Assembly (NCBI GenBank): GCA_023213395.1
Contig: CM041465.1
Span: 100,075,741 to 100,139,740, forward strand
Direction of reading: 5' to 3'
DNA from: Cycas panzhihuaensis
Lineage: Eukaryota > Cycadophyta
DNA length: 64,000 nucleotides
Positions 34,122 through 45,147 of the stretch are shown here, in pieces. How positions within the stretch are numbered: position 1 is the first letter of the stretch; each line of letters opens with the position of its first letter. The notes under the pieces were generated by a model. That model did no database searches. It was not told the DNA's origin and was given only the letters and a program-made list of their open reading frames with translations. The translations under genes were made by a program, and so were the position numbers.

Positions 34122-35515
34122 TCACGCGTAAAATTTCTTGAGGAATTTTTCGTTGACCGCTTTCTCAAATTCTAAGCCGTCTAAAGTGGCAATCCTGTAC
34201 GCGTCATTATCGAAGCTTTCGAGAATGATGAAGGGGCCTACCCACTTAGGCCCGAATTTGGCCAAGCGATCGTAAAGATACTCCAATTTGAGGACATGGT
34301 CCCCAGGACACAAAGGATGAGCACGAAGATGTTTGTCGTATGTCCTTTGCAAGCGGGCTTTCGAAGCGAGGTTCGCTTGATAAGCTGCTAAGCGCTTCTC
34401 ATCCAGGGCTTTGAGGCCGCCTGGCGAATAAACTCCTCATCAATGAGGCCTCGAAGAGAAACCCGAAGAGAAGGGATCTCCACTTCCAACGGGAGTACCG
34501 CCTCCATTCCGTAGACTAACGAGAATGGGGTCATTCCGGTAGCCGTGCAGATGGAAGTACGATAAGCCCATAGAGCGGAAGGGAGTTGGATGTGCCAGTC
34601 TCTTTGAGACTGGGCAACGGTTTTCTTCAAAATGCCAATGAGCATTTTGTTGAAAGATTCAACTTGCCCGTTTGCTTGGGGGTAATAAGGGGATGACGTT
34701 TTATGCGAGATCTTAAATTTCTCACACAATTCGTCCATTTCCTTATTACAAAAAGAAGTTCCATTATCCGTAATTAGGACATCTGGAATTTCGAAACGGT
34801 AGATAATATGTTGGTAGACAAATGTGGCTATCGTCTTGCCAGGGGTAGTGGACAGGGGGATTACCTCTGCCCATTTAGTGAAGTATTCAGTAGCGGTTAA
34901 GATATATTTATGTTGTGCAGAAGATGGTGGTGATATAGCCCCAATGAGGTCTAAACCCCATTGAGAAAAGGGCCACAGGGACACGATAGGGTGCAATGCC
35001 TCGGAAGGTATGTGAGAGACGTTGGCGTGCTCCTGGCATCGCCGACATCTAAGGGCACAAGCGTGGGCGTCCTTGAATAAGGACAGTCAGTAGTAGCCCA
35101 TACGGAGGATCCTTTGGGCCATGGATTAGCCTCTAAAGTGGCCCCCATAAATGCCATGGTGGCATTCGTGGAGTATTTGGTCCGCTTCGTCAGGAGCGAC
35201 GCAGCGAAGTAGGATCCCGTCGAAAGATCTCTTGTACAACACCCCATCCACGAGGAGGTGTTGCCTAGCAGTAGCGCGGATACATGACCTAACCTTGTTA
35301 CTGGTTTTAGGGCCATATTCTTGCTGAGTCAGATATCGCACAATGTCACCGTACCACTTGCTGTCGGCGAGTGGGTGAGGAGAAGCATCACGGATGGTCA
35401 TGATAGACTCATCCAGGAAAGAGTCGTCAATAGGAACGCCGCTCGCGTTGGGAATGGCAGCACCCGCTAATTGCTCGGCTACTATCATTCCCTTCTTTGA
35501 CTTCCTGTTGATGAC
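34122..35515 (-). pseudogene. Element B integrase
   Basis: In order it has an N-terminal segment (35488-35126), a zinc region with HECHHGIYGGHF and CRRC (about 35165-35035, partly frame-shifted), and the catalytic core 34996-34388. The core has D in GLDLIGA, D in LITDNGTSF and E in GQVESFNK. The last two are exactly 35 residues apart, the D,D(35)E spacing of retroviral-type integrases. The C-terminal domain (34352-34122) is in another frame, reading LKLEYLYDRLAKFGPKW, GPF and ending KKFYA. There is no chromodomain. Stops near 35124 and a frame change near 34400 make it inactive. Without these it would be a full-length Tat-type integrase. Confidence 0.9.
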
Positions 35516-36775
35516 TTACAAGTCGAATTCTTGAAGCAGGACGGCCCAACGACCTGCCCTACCTGTCAAATCTGAGCGAGTGAGCAAGTAACGTAAGGGA
35601 TCGGATTGAACGATCACCTTGGTTGTATTGTTGAGCAAGTAATACCTAAACTTCTTGGTTGCATGGACCAAGGAGAGGCATTCCTTTTTGGCAGGGGGAT
35701 AGTTTAATTCAGTGACAACGAGAGTGCGGCTGATGAAATAAATAGCCCTCTCGGTTCCCGAATCGTCCTCCTGTGCCAGCATTGCGCCCAGGGATTCGTC
35801 GGTTGTCGAGGTGTATAGGATGAAGGGCCTATCAAAGCGAGGAGGCGCCAGTGTAGGGGCGGAAACGAGAGCTCCCTTGAGCCCTACGAAGGCCTTTTGG
35901 GTCTTGTCTGACCAGACAAAAGGGGCTCCTTTCTTCAATAGGTTCGTAAGAGGCTTGGCGTTTATGGCGAAGTCTGCCAAAAAACGCCTCAAGAAACCAA
36001 GCCTGCCTAGAAACGACTTAATTTGTTGTTGGGTCCTAGGCGGCGGCATGTCAAGGATTGCCTTAACTTTTTCCAGATCGATCTGGATTCCTTGCTGGGA
36101 TACGAGGAAACCCAAGAGTTTGCCTGAAGTGATGGAAAACATGCATTTCAACGGGTTTAGACTAACGTGGTACTTGTGGCATCTTGTGAAGATGGCGCGC
36201 AAGTCAGAGGGATGATGGGCTCTGGAACGAGAAAGGCCCATCATATCATCCATGAAGACCTCCAACGTATTGTTGATGAGGTCGTGAAAGATAAAATGCA
36301 TGGCTCTTTGATAAGTAGCCCCTACATTCTTAAGACCAAAGGGCATTGCCTTGTAGGCGAAAGTACCCCATGGCGTAGTGAAGGCCGTCTTATAGTGGTC
36401 TTCAGGAGAAATCTGAATCTGGTTATAGCCAGAGAAGCCATCCATCAAGGACATAACTTCGAATCCAGCCGTACAATCGATTATTTGATCAATGAAGGGA
36501 AGAGGAAAGTTGTCCTTAGGACAAGCGTTGTTTATGTCGCGAAAATCGACACAAATGCGGATGGTCCCGTTCTTTTTTGCAACGGGAACGATATTCGATA
36601 CCCACTTAGGGTAATCGATGGAGGAAATGAGCCTCGCCTCCAGAAGCTTCTCAACTTCCATCTTAACGGCAACTGAAATCTTCGAGTGAAGGGGACGCTG
36701 CTTCTGACGCACGGGGCGAGCGTTAGGAAAAGTCGTAAGGTTGTGCATGACCATGGAGGGGTCAATGCCCTTCAT
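35516..36775 (-). pseudogene. Element B reverse transcriptase and canonical RNase H (419 codons open)
   Basis: The longest intact frame in the window. RT blocks visible: YPKWVSNIVPVAKKNG (about residue 55), VDFRDINNACPKDNFPLP, MDGFSGYNQI, PWGTFAYKAMPFGLKN, and the catalytic FMDD at residues 174-177. The connection domain (LGFLVSQQGI, FLGRLGFLRRFL) follows, then a canonical RNase H starting PFILYTSTTDESLG. In this RNase H the first catalytic Asp of the usual LYTDAS is Ser, and C and A share that change, so the domain was probably already inactive in the ancestor. A stop follows FDL; integrase resumes in the same frame at 35488. RT itself looks intact. Confidence 0.93.
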
Positions 36776-37264
36776 ATCCGAGTAGTCCCATGCGAATCGC
36801 CACGAATTCCCGAGCAGAGGGAGTATTCCCTCACTTCGTCAGGAGTACATTTCGCTCCTACCTTGATGACCTTATTGGGGGTAAGGACTATGTCCTGAGT
36901 TGCCCCCATGCACATGGCATTCCCCTCCTCGAAATGGAGGGGGGCAAGATCAACCGGAAGGGAGGAAACGGAGGAAGGGATTGGCTCAGCTAATGTGAAC
37001 CCAATCACTAAGACCTTCTGGTGGCCAAGCTTGTGGTGACCAGGAGGCAAACTCGGCATGGAACCAACTAAGTGTTCCAGCAAAGCCTCATCGTCTTTGA
37101 AGTAGTCCACCCCATGGATGACCTGACTGCGAATGGATGAGGCGCGGGATAGCGTGGGAGCGATAGGACCCAGATGGCTCGCCCATCATCCCTAAGAGAC
37201 TCCGAATAAGAGTCAAGGAGAGGTCCCTTGTAAAAAGCAAGAGGGAGACTCTCAACATCATCAC
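36772..37264 (-). pseudogene. Element B protease-RT linker, frame-shifted
   Basis: The frame 37110-36772 (MDYFKDDEALLEHLVGS...) is one base out of the frame used by gag, protease, RT and integrase. Two compensating indels are therefore implied. The block also exists in A (9570-9650) and C (57451-57666). It has no known domain. Confidence 0.7.
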
Positions 37265-38176
37265 CTACGGGAGGTGATGGGACGAGAGCCGTGGATCGAG
37301 ATGATCAACATGCGCAATGTCATGTGACATGTGAAAATGACCAGGCTCTACAACAAAAGGGGTCACAGGAGGAAACCTGGGACTAGAGGGATGCCCCATA
37401 CTAGTGCGGAGGAATGAAACTGGGTGAGGACGATCCTCATCCTCGCTATGGGACCCGTCGTCATCAAACACGGTGAGATACCCATAGCTCCCGACACTAA
37501 TGGGGGCGAAGCACGTCAAACCAGGAGAAAAAGACGTGGGATCTTCTTCTCGGTAAGAGGAATCGGGGATCCCGATGGAGCAAGCTGAGACATGGTCGGA
37601 AGGGCATTTGTTTCCCTTCGTATGGCCGTGACTTGCCTGGGCAGAAGGCCTAGCTGGTTTGGCGAGCGGTTGCTCGTGGGAGACAACCTTCATTTGTCCA
37701 TTATGGACAAATTTGAGTTGCCCCCACCGGGTGGAACACACGGCTCCCATTTGGTCAAGCCATAGTCGACCCAGAAGCAAGTTGTAATCGACATCAACAT
37801 CGAGGATGACAATGTCGGTAATGATAGTCTTGTCCTCGAGGGTAAGGGGTATCGAGACAGATCCTAGGGGAGTCTTCTCGGTACCGTCATAACCCTGACA
37901 ACGCCATGGGATAGGTTCCAAGGCAGAAATGCCAAGCTCTTGCATAACGCGCAAGGGCATGGCATTGACGGAAGAACTGTTGTCCATGACGGTTCTTCGC
38001 AACGTAAAATCAGGAGTATCTATGGTAATGGTGAAAGGGAAGTTCCATTAGCGTTCCCTTCCACTAGATGCGGGAAGATCTCTAGGATCGAAGGAGATAA
38101 CCGGTTTGCAGTTTTGGGTTGTACCCAAGGCATGAACGGACGCGTCGTTCGATCCTAGAGCTTCTAAGAGGAGCGC
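37265..38176 (-). pseudogene. Element B aspartic protease
   Basis: The frame 38002-37265 begins just before the active site, MDNSSSVNAMP (Asp near 37984), and has PLTLEDKT, VDVDYNLLLGRLW, then a Pro/Ser/His-rich linker. In Tat elements the motif is usually D-x-G-S-S. Here, and in C, the Gly is Ser, so activity is doubtful. The stop-broken segment 38176-38003 is the N-terminal part of the same domain (C has it open: 58992-58288). Confidence 0.82.
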
Positions 38177-40633
38177 TCATTGCTTGGGGCAACTTCTCAA
38201 GACGTCCATGATGGACATCCCGGTAGCCACAGTGAGAAGCTCTTCGACTATAGAGAAGGGCTTACCCCTCCCTGTGGGTTGGGTAAGGGCTCTCCGAAAG
38301 TCGAATCGACCGGGGCAGACGGGAATGCTCTTGGGAAGTGCAGGAATCTCTGGAGGAACAACTTCCGGAGGGGGATCGAGTTGCGAGGTAGACGTGGAGG
38401 CACCTGTTGCCTCCTTCGCGGCTTGAGACCGGGTTAATGCGTAAAGAGGAGTAGTCTCGAGCATTTGGATCACCTTCTTTCCCTTGTTACAGGACCGCGA
38501 AGGTGATGGAGCACATCGATCAGGGGACCGCGAAGGGGAAGATGACCTTCACACACCCTTCCCTCTGCCATGTGAAGGGCGAGAATCAGGAGACCTATCC
38601 CGATTCTGATTGTTCCTTTGCTGAACAACGCGACCGCATTCCCCATGTTTAGGGAATAGGTCTCTATGAACGAGTTGATTAAGGTTGGGCCTCGATGCCC
38701 GCCTAGGGGACGAATCACGCGACGTGGCGTCGCGCAGGTGCTGTGCCCGGCAATGCGAATCGTCATGGAAACACTCCCCGTGGACGGAACACCACCTCTT
38801 CTCAAGGGGAGGATCGATCCTCCTTGCTTGAGAAGGTTGGGTGTTACCCCCTTTGGGAGGCATCGCACGAGAAGCTTGCTGAACTGATTTATGAGAGGTC
38901 AACGATGAAGGAGGCTGGAGCTTAAGCTCCTTCATCATTCACTCAAATGAGCGAATAGCGGAGGTAAGAGGATCTAGGGTCCTCTCAGTCGAATGAGAGG
39001 TGGACCTAGCGGGCTGCGAAGGTTTGGTTTCCTTCGCTGGAGGAGGCGCCTCGCGACGTTGCGAGGGCCTAGGAGGTTTCTTGAGTCCAGCTTAGATCTC
39101 AATGGCCTCCAACGCCAAGCACCTCGTAATCACGGAGTCACATGTGGTTGCCTCCATCTTGAGGACTTCCACATGCACTTCGGGGCGAAGTGCATTGATG
39201 AAGAGATCTCGCTTCAACTCCTCAAGCAACGTGGCCTTGGTGGAGTGAAGAAGATTATGAAAGCGTCGCACAAAGTCACGATTCATCTCGTCGTGGCCTT
39301 GTTTAAGCGACAGAAGTGCCTTCATTCTGCTTTCGAATGGACGGGCCACGTCAAAATAGTTGACAAACTCATCCACCAATTACTGGAATGAAGAAATCGA
39401 ATGAGCGAGAAGGCGGTAAAACCACTTGAGGGCATCACCTTGCAAGGATCGTAGAAATAACTTCATAAGGATATGGTCATAATCCCAATAATCGATGCAC
39501 GCCATAGAGAAGCTGCGTACATGCTCGGTTGGGTCTTGCGACGAAGTTCCGTCGAACTTGGGAACTTCAGGAGGGTGAGGTGGCAGGTTGGTCCTGAGCG
39601 CCTCGACAGACAATGGCGTCGACCTATAGTCCATGAAAGGACGTGTCCTCACTTGGGCTAATGGGTCGATGACCGGCAAAGGCAGGGATAAGGGTGGTAA
39701 ACCCATCCCTCCTTGGGGAAACGCCCCTTGTTGGAAAGGAGGTTACAGGTAAACTCCCTGGAAAGGAGGTATGCTCCCTTGCGATGGCGCAGCAACGGGA
39801 GTTGCGCTAGATGACGGAAACGCGGGGTGAGGGACCGGGTTTTGCCCATAGGGGCCACCCGTAGGTGGCGCAACCCCATATGGGTGCAACGGGTCCACCC
39901 CATAAGTAGGAAGATGGTTTCCCCTAGCTTGCCCCCAAGGTTGATATGTGTAGCCTAGGGGCACATAGAGGGAAGGACCACCAGCAGAGTTTGGGACGTA
40001 TGTAGGAGTAGGTCCTACATAGTTAATGGCAGGAGCACTAGTAGGACCTCGAGGCCTACTAGGGAACGCGCGTGCCACGTTTGAAGGTGGCACATGCGTT
40101 TGGCTTGAAAACGGCATGCTAACCCCGAGTTGGGGAAAGGACATACCACGAACGGGTCTAGAAGAAGTAGGACCACAACTAGAGATAGGCGGCGCGACGC
40201 CCACCCTGGGAGCCGAGGTAAACACGGCATAGGACGAGTGTTCATGGGCAGAAGTATCAATTGTTGTAGAAGGCACAGGAATGGATGAGGAAGATGCTAC
40301 ATTACGCAACACTTCTTCAAACCATCTAGGGTGTGGTTGGCGGCAAGTTATCCAGAAATACTCGCTAATCACCTCGACTACATCGGCAGGAGGGGTATCC
40401 TCGTAGCCATACGAAGTTGACGGGATCTCAAACGTAGGGGATCCCTCAGGACGCTCCTCATAAGGCTCACCCGTAGGATGGTGAGTCTCATGAAGAGCTG
40501 AATCTTCCGCTGCATGGGCGGAAGGGTGAAAGTCATCAGGATGGAATTGGTCATCAGGATAGTAGATGGAATCATCGCCCTCATGGACAGACTCCGGAAT
40601 AGACACGGGGAACTCTTGAGTTCCCGAAGTCAT
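38177..40633 (-). pseudogene. Element B gag
   Basis: The ATG at 40633 is the first in-frame start after the primer site. The N-terminal 296 residues are Pro/Ser/Gly-rich. After a TAA (39743) the same frame continues with the capsid: LPPHPPEVPKFDG, SLQGDALKWFYRL, NYFDVARPFES, RDFVRRFHNLL (39706-39092). The knuckle CSVHGECFHDDSHC (about 38750-38791) is of the C-x2-H-x4-H-x4-C type. A basic Arg-rich tail and a segment up to 38177 follow. All gag pieces share one frame, and protease, RT and integrase core are in that frame too. Gag-Pol was therefore a single polyprotein, with stops added later. Confidence 0.88.
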
Positions 40634-40923
40634 GGCATGCTAAGCCCAATCGGACGGGTAACCTTCCATTGTTGAATCGGGGTTCGACGATGGAAGGGCA
40701 CAAGGCGATTGGTCCTCTAACAACGGTGGCAGACCTCGCAAGCGACGCGAGAAACGTCACATGCAATGCCTTTGCGAGCGTTGTTAGAAGAAACAAAAAA
40801 GAGAAGGAGGAAAATGATGCAAGCAAGTTGAGGGTTGACCAACTGAAAACACGGAATGAGAAACTACCTAGAGGCAAGAACACCAACGGAAGAGAGGAGC
40901 GAATTTAGCTTCCTAACTGGCAA

Positions 40924-40941
40924 TCCCCAGTATGGTTGCCA
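40924..40941 (-). other. Element B primer-binding-like site
   Basis: TGGCAACCATACTGGGGA on the minus strand, one base after the 5' LTR. A decayed form of the tRNA-Asp-type site, shared with element A. Confidence 0.65.
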
Positions 40942-40942
40942 G

Positions 40943-43436
40943 TGAAACGCTCGCTACAGGGCGGTGATCCTACATTTAGCAAAAGGGTATAAAAGGGCAC
41001 TATGCTAATTAGGCTAGACAGCGAGGACCTTACCTCGCAGGACGTCCATGCGTCGGAGCGCGGGTTCGGGACTGCAAGGTGCCTGGTTGCTTCCAGGTAG
41101 CCATGCAAAAACAAAGCCTTCCTACCCTTCGGATGGCCGGGAAGGAAAGGAAACGCTTTGCACGTTGCATCTTCTCAAGGCAATGAGAAGGCAATGAAGA
41201 TAGGGGCAACTAATCCAATACACAAGCAGATGTGGCTCAGGTACAATACAAATGGGCAATCTACACTATGCTATGTAAAGTAGGAAAATAGTGCAAGAAA
41301 ATAAATGCTTTTCCCTTTTATCCTTTATGTTCTTTTATCTTTTCTTATCTATTCAGACAAATGCAAAAGAAAATAAATAACGTAAAAGGAAGTACGAGGG
41401 AAACGAGAGGAATACCTGGATCCGGCATTCGGGTAGAGGTGCGGCTTGTCTCTCTAAGTCCCGCTCCTTCTTTCTCCTTTCTCCGCGCATGCAATGCCGG
41501 TCAACAGTAGTAAGGGGGTTCACTCACCTCCCCTTGAGCATGCGAAACTAAATGAAACGAAAGGACGAAAAAAGAAGCTCAAAACTAAGGAAGGGAAATA
41601 CCGTGTGGGAGATAACTGGTAATGGGTTCGTCTCACGTACCACTTCCACCAACGCGATTCTACAAACAAGTATGAAAAGCACCTTTCTCTCGGAAGAGAG
41701 GCTACAAAATACACCAAGAGATATATGTATATGTATATAAATTGGGATCAATCGAAGCTAAGATCTAAACTATATATCAGAATGTAGCAAAACGAAATAA
41801 GAGCACATGAGAAACACTCACACTACTACATACCACCAAAACATACGAAATGAAATTGAGTATAGCCTTGGGATGGCTAACTCACCCACAGGAGGACTCC
41901 ACGGAACTCGGGGAGGAAACACTAATTGGCAACGGGGTAGTGATGGGTTATCTCAGGCCGGTTGGAAAACCCTAACAAAATCCCCTAAACTTCCTTAACT
42001 CATTCCTTGAGAAAGCATGTGTGGCAAGGGGAAAAGGACAAGGGACGGAACCCTTGGGGAGAAGGAGAGCAATGGGGGACGGAACCCCGCCTACCTCCCT
42101 CGAATCCTCGTGTGTACACCTTCACACTGGCTGACTAAAGGAAGAGTGAAAGAGAGCTTAGAGAAAATGGAGGGGCTCCAAGGAAACACCGGGAAAGTAC
42201 CCCTAGTCTAGAACAACGCTATGGGAGAGTTGTGGCTAACTAGGATCACCTTCATTTAGGAGCAAAAGAACTAAAATAACAGAGAAAAGGAAAGAAATGA
42301 ACTACTTGCAAGTAAAAGCAAGAGAGTTATAAGAGAAAATAGGGAGTTGCAAGTAAAAAACTAAGAAATACCTTATATGGGAGATTAAGTATGCATTTTG
42401 CCACTTAGAACAGTAGCAATGGGTAACAAACAGAGGCTGGTTGTGAGTAGTTCTTGCAAAGGTATGGCTGAAGGGAGCTCCTATCAAGTTTAGAGCTTTG
42501 GAGTTGACCTTGAGATAGCTTTTTGGGTGAAGAAGACCCTTGAATCCTTGAGCACCTGCAAGAGGAATAGAGTTGGCTGTGGAAAGTAGTAAGGGGCAGC
42601 AATGGCCCTGCAAAATCCAGCTGATGGCAGCCCACTTCACCCTCTCCAGTTGCTGTGCATGAAGTTGTTTGTTTTCTATGCGTTTTACCTGTGCAAAGTC
42701 TCTGAAATTCTTCTTGGGAGTTTGAAAAAAAGAAAAAAAAGTCCTGAAAAATGGGAGGAAAATTCCCTTTATCCCCTGTTCACAGTAGGTGAACGTTGGG
42801 GATGTCAGGGCGTCTCCAATCGAACGAAGCCACATGGCAGTTTCGCGAAAAAAGTGAAAACTGTCACGTGGTTCTCTTTTTTTAAATTTCAAACAGTCGT
42901 ACCGCGGCAAACTCTGCGGTACCACTAAGTTTACCGCGGTATCAGCCTGCAATTAAAAAAAGAGAAAAAATAAGTAGAAAAATCAGGTTTTGAGGCAAAG
43001 ACAAAGGCTAAACATGAATTAGAGCAGCTGAGGGAATGCCCAGGCAGTGGGCAAGTACCCAAAATATTGCAAAGAGTCCTAACTAAGGATCAAATTAGAC
43101 TTAAGAAGGACTGCAACATAAGTAACATGTTGCAACAAGAGCAAGTAAATCTGACGGAAACATCCCGGGAGACCGTGGGGACACCGTGGGTGGTCAGGCG
43201 CCATACATGTGGTGTAGCATTCGCTGAGGAATGCCCACCGTGAGTCGTCATAGGTCAAGGCGTCTTAGAGGCATATGCATAATGAACAAGTTGAAAAGCA
43301 ATGTGTGCAGGCAGGCATATGTCAAGCAACCTACTCTAAATAACCTCAATCAAACATGGGCAAGCAAAGTAAGAGAATATACCTGAACAAACCTACGTCG
43401 ATGCGTCTCGAGTCCATTCCCAGTAGCTGGGAAATA
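40943..43436 (-). repeat. Element B 5' LTR
   Basis: Pairs with 27039-29500. It contains a strong stem-loop: arms TACCGCGGCAAACT (42900-42913) and AGTTTACCGCGGTA (42928-42941), one G-T/C mismatch, loop of 14. It ends at 43436 (CA changed to TA). A 216-codon open frame on the minus strand (42302-42952) is broken in the 3' LTR copy and is not supported as a gene. Confidence 0.92.
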
Positions 43437-43494
43437 TATACCTACACTTACCTGAGTCAACTCACCAAAACCCATTCCCGGTAGTCAGGAAACA
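43437..43494 (-). repeat. LTR1 first 58 bases (element D), separated by element B
   Basis: On the minus strand TGTTTCCTGACTACCGGG begins at 43494 next to D's polypurine tract. It runs to the B insertion site and continues at 27038. It matches the starts of LTR2 and LTR3 (GACTCAGGTAAG-x-x-TAGGTAT). Confidence 0.85.
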
Positions 43495-43984
43495 CTACCC
43501 CCTTGGCAGCAGAGTTTGATTGCTTAGAGGTATAATACAGCGGCGAATGTTGGAAACATAATGTTAGTGACATATATATATAAACAAACATAGCAATGGT
43601 GTGAGCCAAGGGTGACGATGAGTGTCATGGGTGGATGCATGGGCATGGAGGCAAAGGCAAGACAACATAAGGGTTGCCTATGCATCGCCCTATAGTTGGC
43701 TAGCAATGATGATAGATGAGGGAGATGCCCCCATCATAGGAACACAAGAGAAGGGTGGTGATGACCACATACAAGATCGTAAAGATGTCGCAAATGAGGT
43801 ATTATGTACATAAATAAGCCAAAAACAATAGGAGTTATGTGCTAAGAGTAGAGTAAGGAAACAAACCTAGTGGTCACCATAGTTTAACCTCATTAGCGAC
43901 CGATTTTTGGAGGTACAAATGGATCATGATATGAAGGACAGGATAACCCAAGACTTGGGCGCTTGGGCAACTGGACAAGTCTCT

Positions 43985-44406
43985 TAAGGGGGGTCACTAA
44001 GAAGAGGGATGCGACACTCAAGGACAAGATGAACTAGGCTATCTGCCTCGGCATTGAGAGCCCAAGGAATGTGTCAGATGTCAACAAAAGAAAAACAAGC
44101 CAACAAGGACCTAGAGGTCAAGGCGAGGGCTCTCAGGCATGGGCACTACACTTGGTAGACCTGGCTGAGATGGGACACCACAACCTGAGAGTCATAGAAG
44201 AGAATGATGGGTCCACGGTAGAAGCAGAGTGCATCGATAAGGGCCTTAATAACAACTGTGTACTTAACTTCGTTATTGGTGACATAGGGAAGGAAGATCC
44301 CAAAATGTATGAAGTCACATCTGGAAGGGTCACAGAGAATCCATGTGGTGGTGGAAGGGCCTTGGTTACTGTAGCTGTCATCGTCGATGAAGACAAGTAA
44401 CATCAT
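43985..44406 (-). pseudogene. Element D aRNH
   Basis: Starts at ATG 44406 (MMLLVFIDD) with a catalytic Asp. The Glu position reads NNEVKY (E changed to K), then FYDSQVVVSHL. After a TAG at 44146 the rest is in a shifted frame, ending NAEADSLVHL with the final Asp kept. It aligns fully with the B, C and E copies. Inactive because of the Glu loss, the stop and the indel. The spacer 43507-43984 has one copy of the AATGAG-TTAAACTATG motif (minus strand, about 43878-43902). Confidence 0.8.
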
Positions 44407-44979
44407 GGTAGAAGGAATGGAGGTCTCAATAAGGCAAACAAGGAGAAAGAGTGCCAAAGCAGTCGATAAGCGAAGAGGACTCAACAGGGTGAAACAGTCA
44501 TGGGGGACATGAGTAGTTATCAATAAAGACTATGAAGGGTAAGAGGACCTAGAAGTGAGGCTACCTGAGGGCGAGGAAAATGACCTGGCAGACGGGAAGA
44601 AAATGATAGCGAAAAGGCCCCTCTAAGGGTGCCAAAGGTCGCTTAAGAAAGAGAGGCATAGTCCCAAATGGGGAGGACGCTTCCTTTGGGAGCCCCAGAG
44701 GCATGAACGAGCAACAAAAATGGGTTCAGGATGGAAAAACAAGCTAGATGAGTATAAACTCTAGTATATATACAAGTGGCATGAAAAATGAGACAGAAAA
44801 GGGGCCTTGTACGGCCAAAAGGGGATGCCATAAATGCACCCAGAGGGTAAGGAGAAAAGAGGGCCACACAGGCAAAATAGGAGACAAACCTAGAAGGAAA
44901 AGGTAATCAGGGGAGAGAGATGGTCCCAAGGGCTATCACGATGAAAGAAGCGGAGGAGGTGCCCATTGGGACCCCTTCC

Positions 44980-44988
44980 TATATAAGG
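44980..44988 (+). promoter_or_regulatory. TATA box of the antisense gene, element D
   Basis: TATATAAGG, 160 bases before the ATG at 45148, with the same context as in B and C. The spacer 44407-44979 otherwise contains no gene. Confidence 0.72.
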
Positions 44989-45147
44989 AAAACTTGGTAA
45001 AAACGAGATTTATTTTTATGGGCTCACGATCAATTTAGAGCCTTTCTCCTTATACAGTAAAGCACCACCTAACTTCACAGGCACGTAGAGGGAGATCAGA
45101 CCATTGGATCAGGACGCGAGGGTAGCCAGTAGGACCAGGGAGGTGAT

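Larger units (their letters stand above)
27039..43436 (-). mobile_element. Element B: near-complete Tat-lineage gypsy element, 16.4 kb
   Basis: LTRs 27039-29500 (3') and 40943-43436 (5') are direct repeats starting TGAAACGC on +. They are flanked by catac (27034-27038) and tatac (43437-43441), a one-mismatch target duplication. On the minus strand the interior reads primer site, gag, protease, RT, RNase H, integrase, then an antisense gene on +, then aRNH and polypurine tract. It is more GC-rich than its neighbours. The LTRs differ visibly, nearly always by transitions. It is the best-preserved member but carries stops in every gene. Confidence 0.93.

Noticed and set aside
42302-42952. 216-codon open frame on the minus strand within element B's 5' LTR
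   Set aside because: The other LTR copy of B (28386-29040) has it broken into pieces, and LTR2 and LTR3 show no counterpart. No domain is visible. It is most likely a chance frame in a long LTR.
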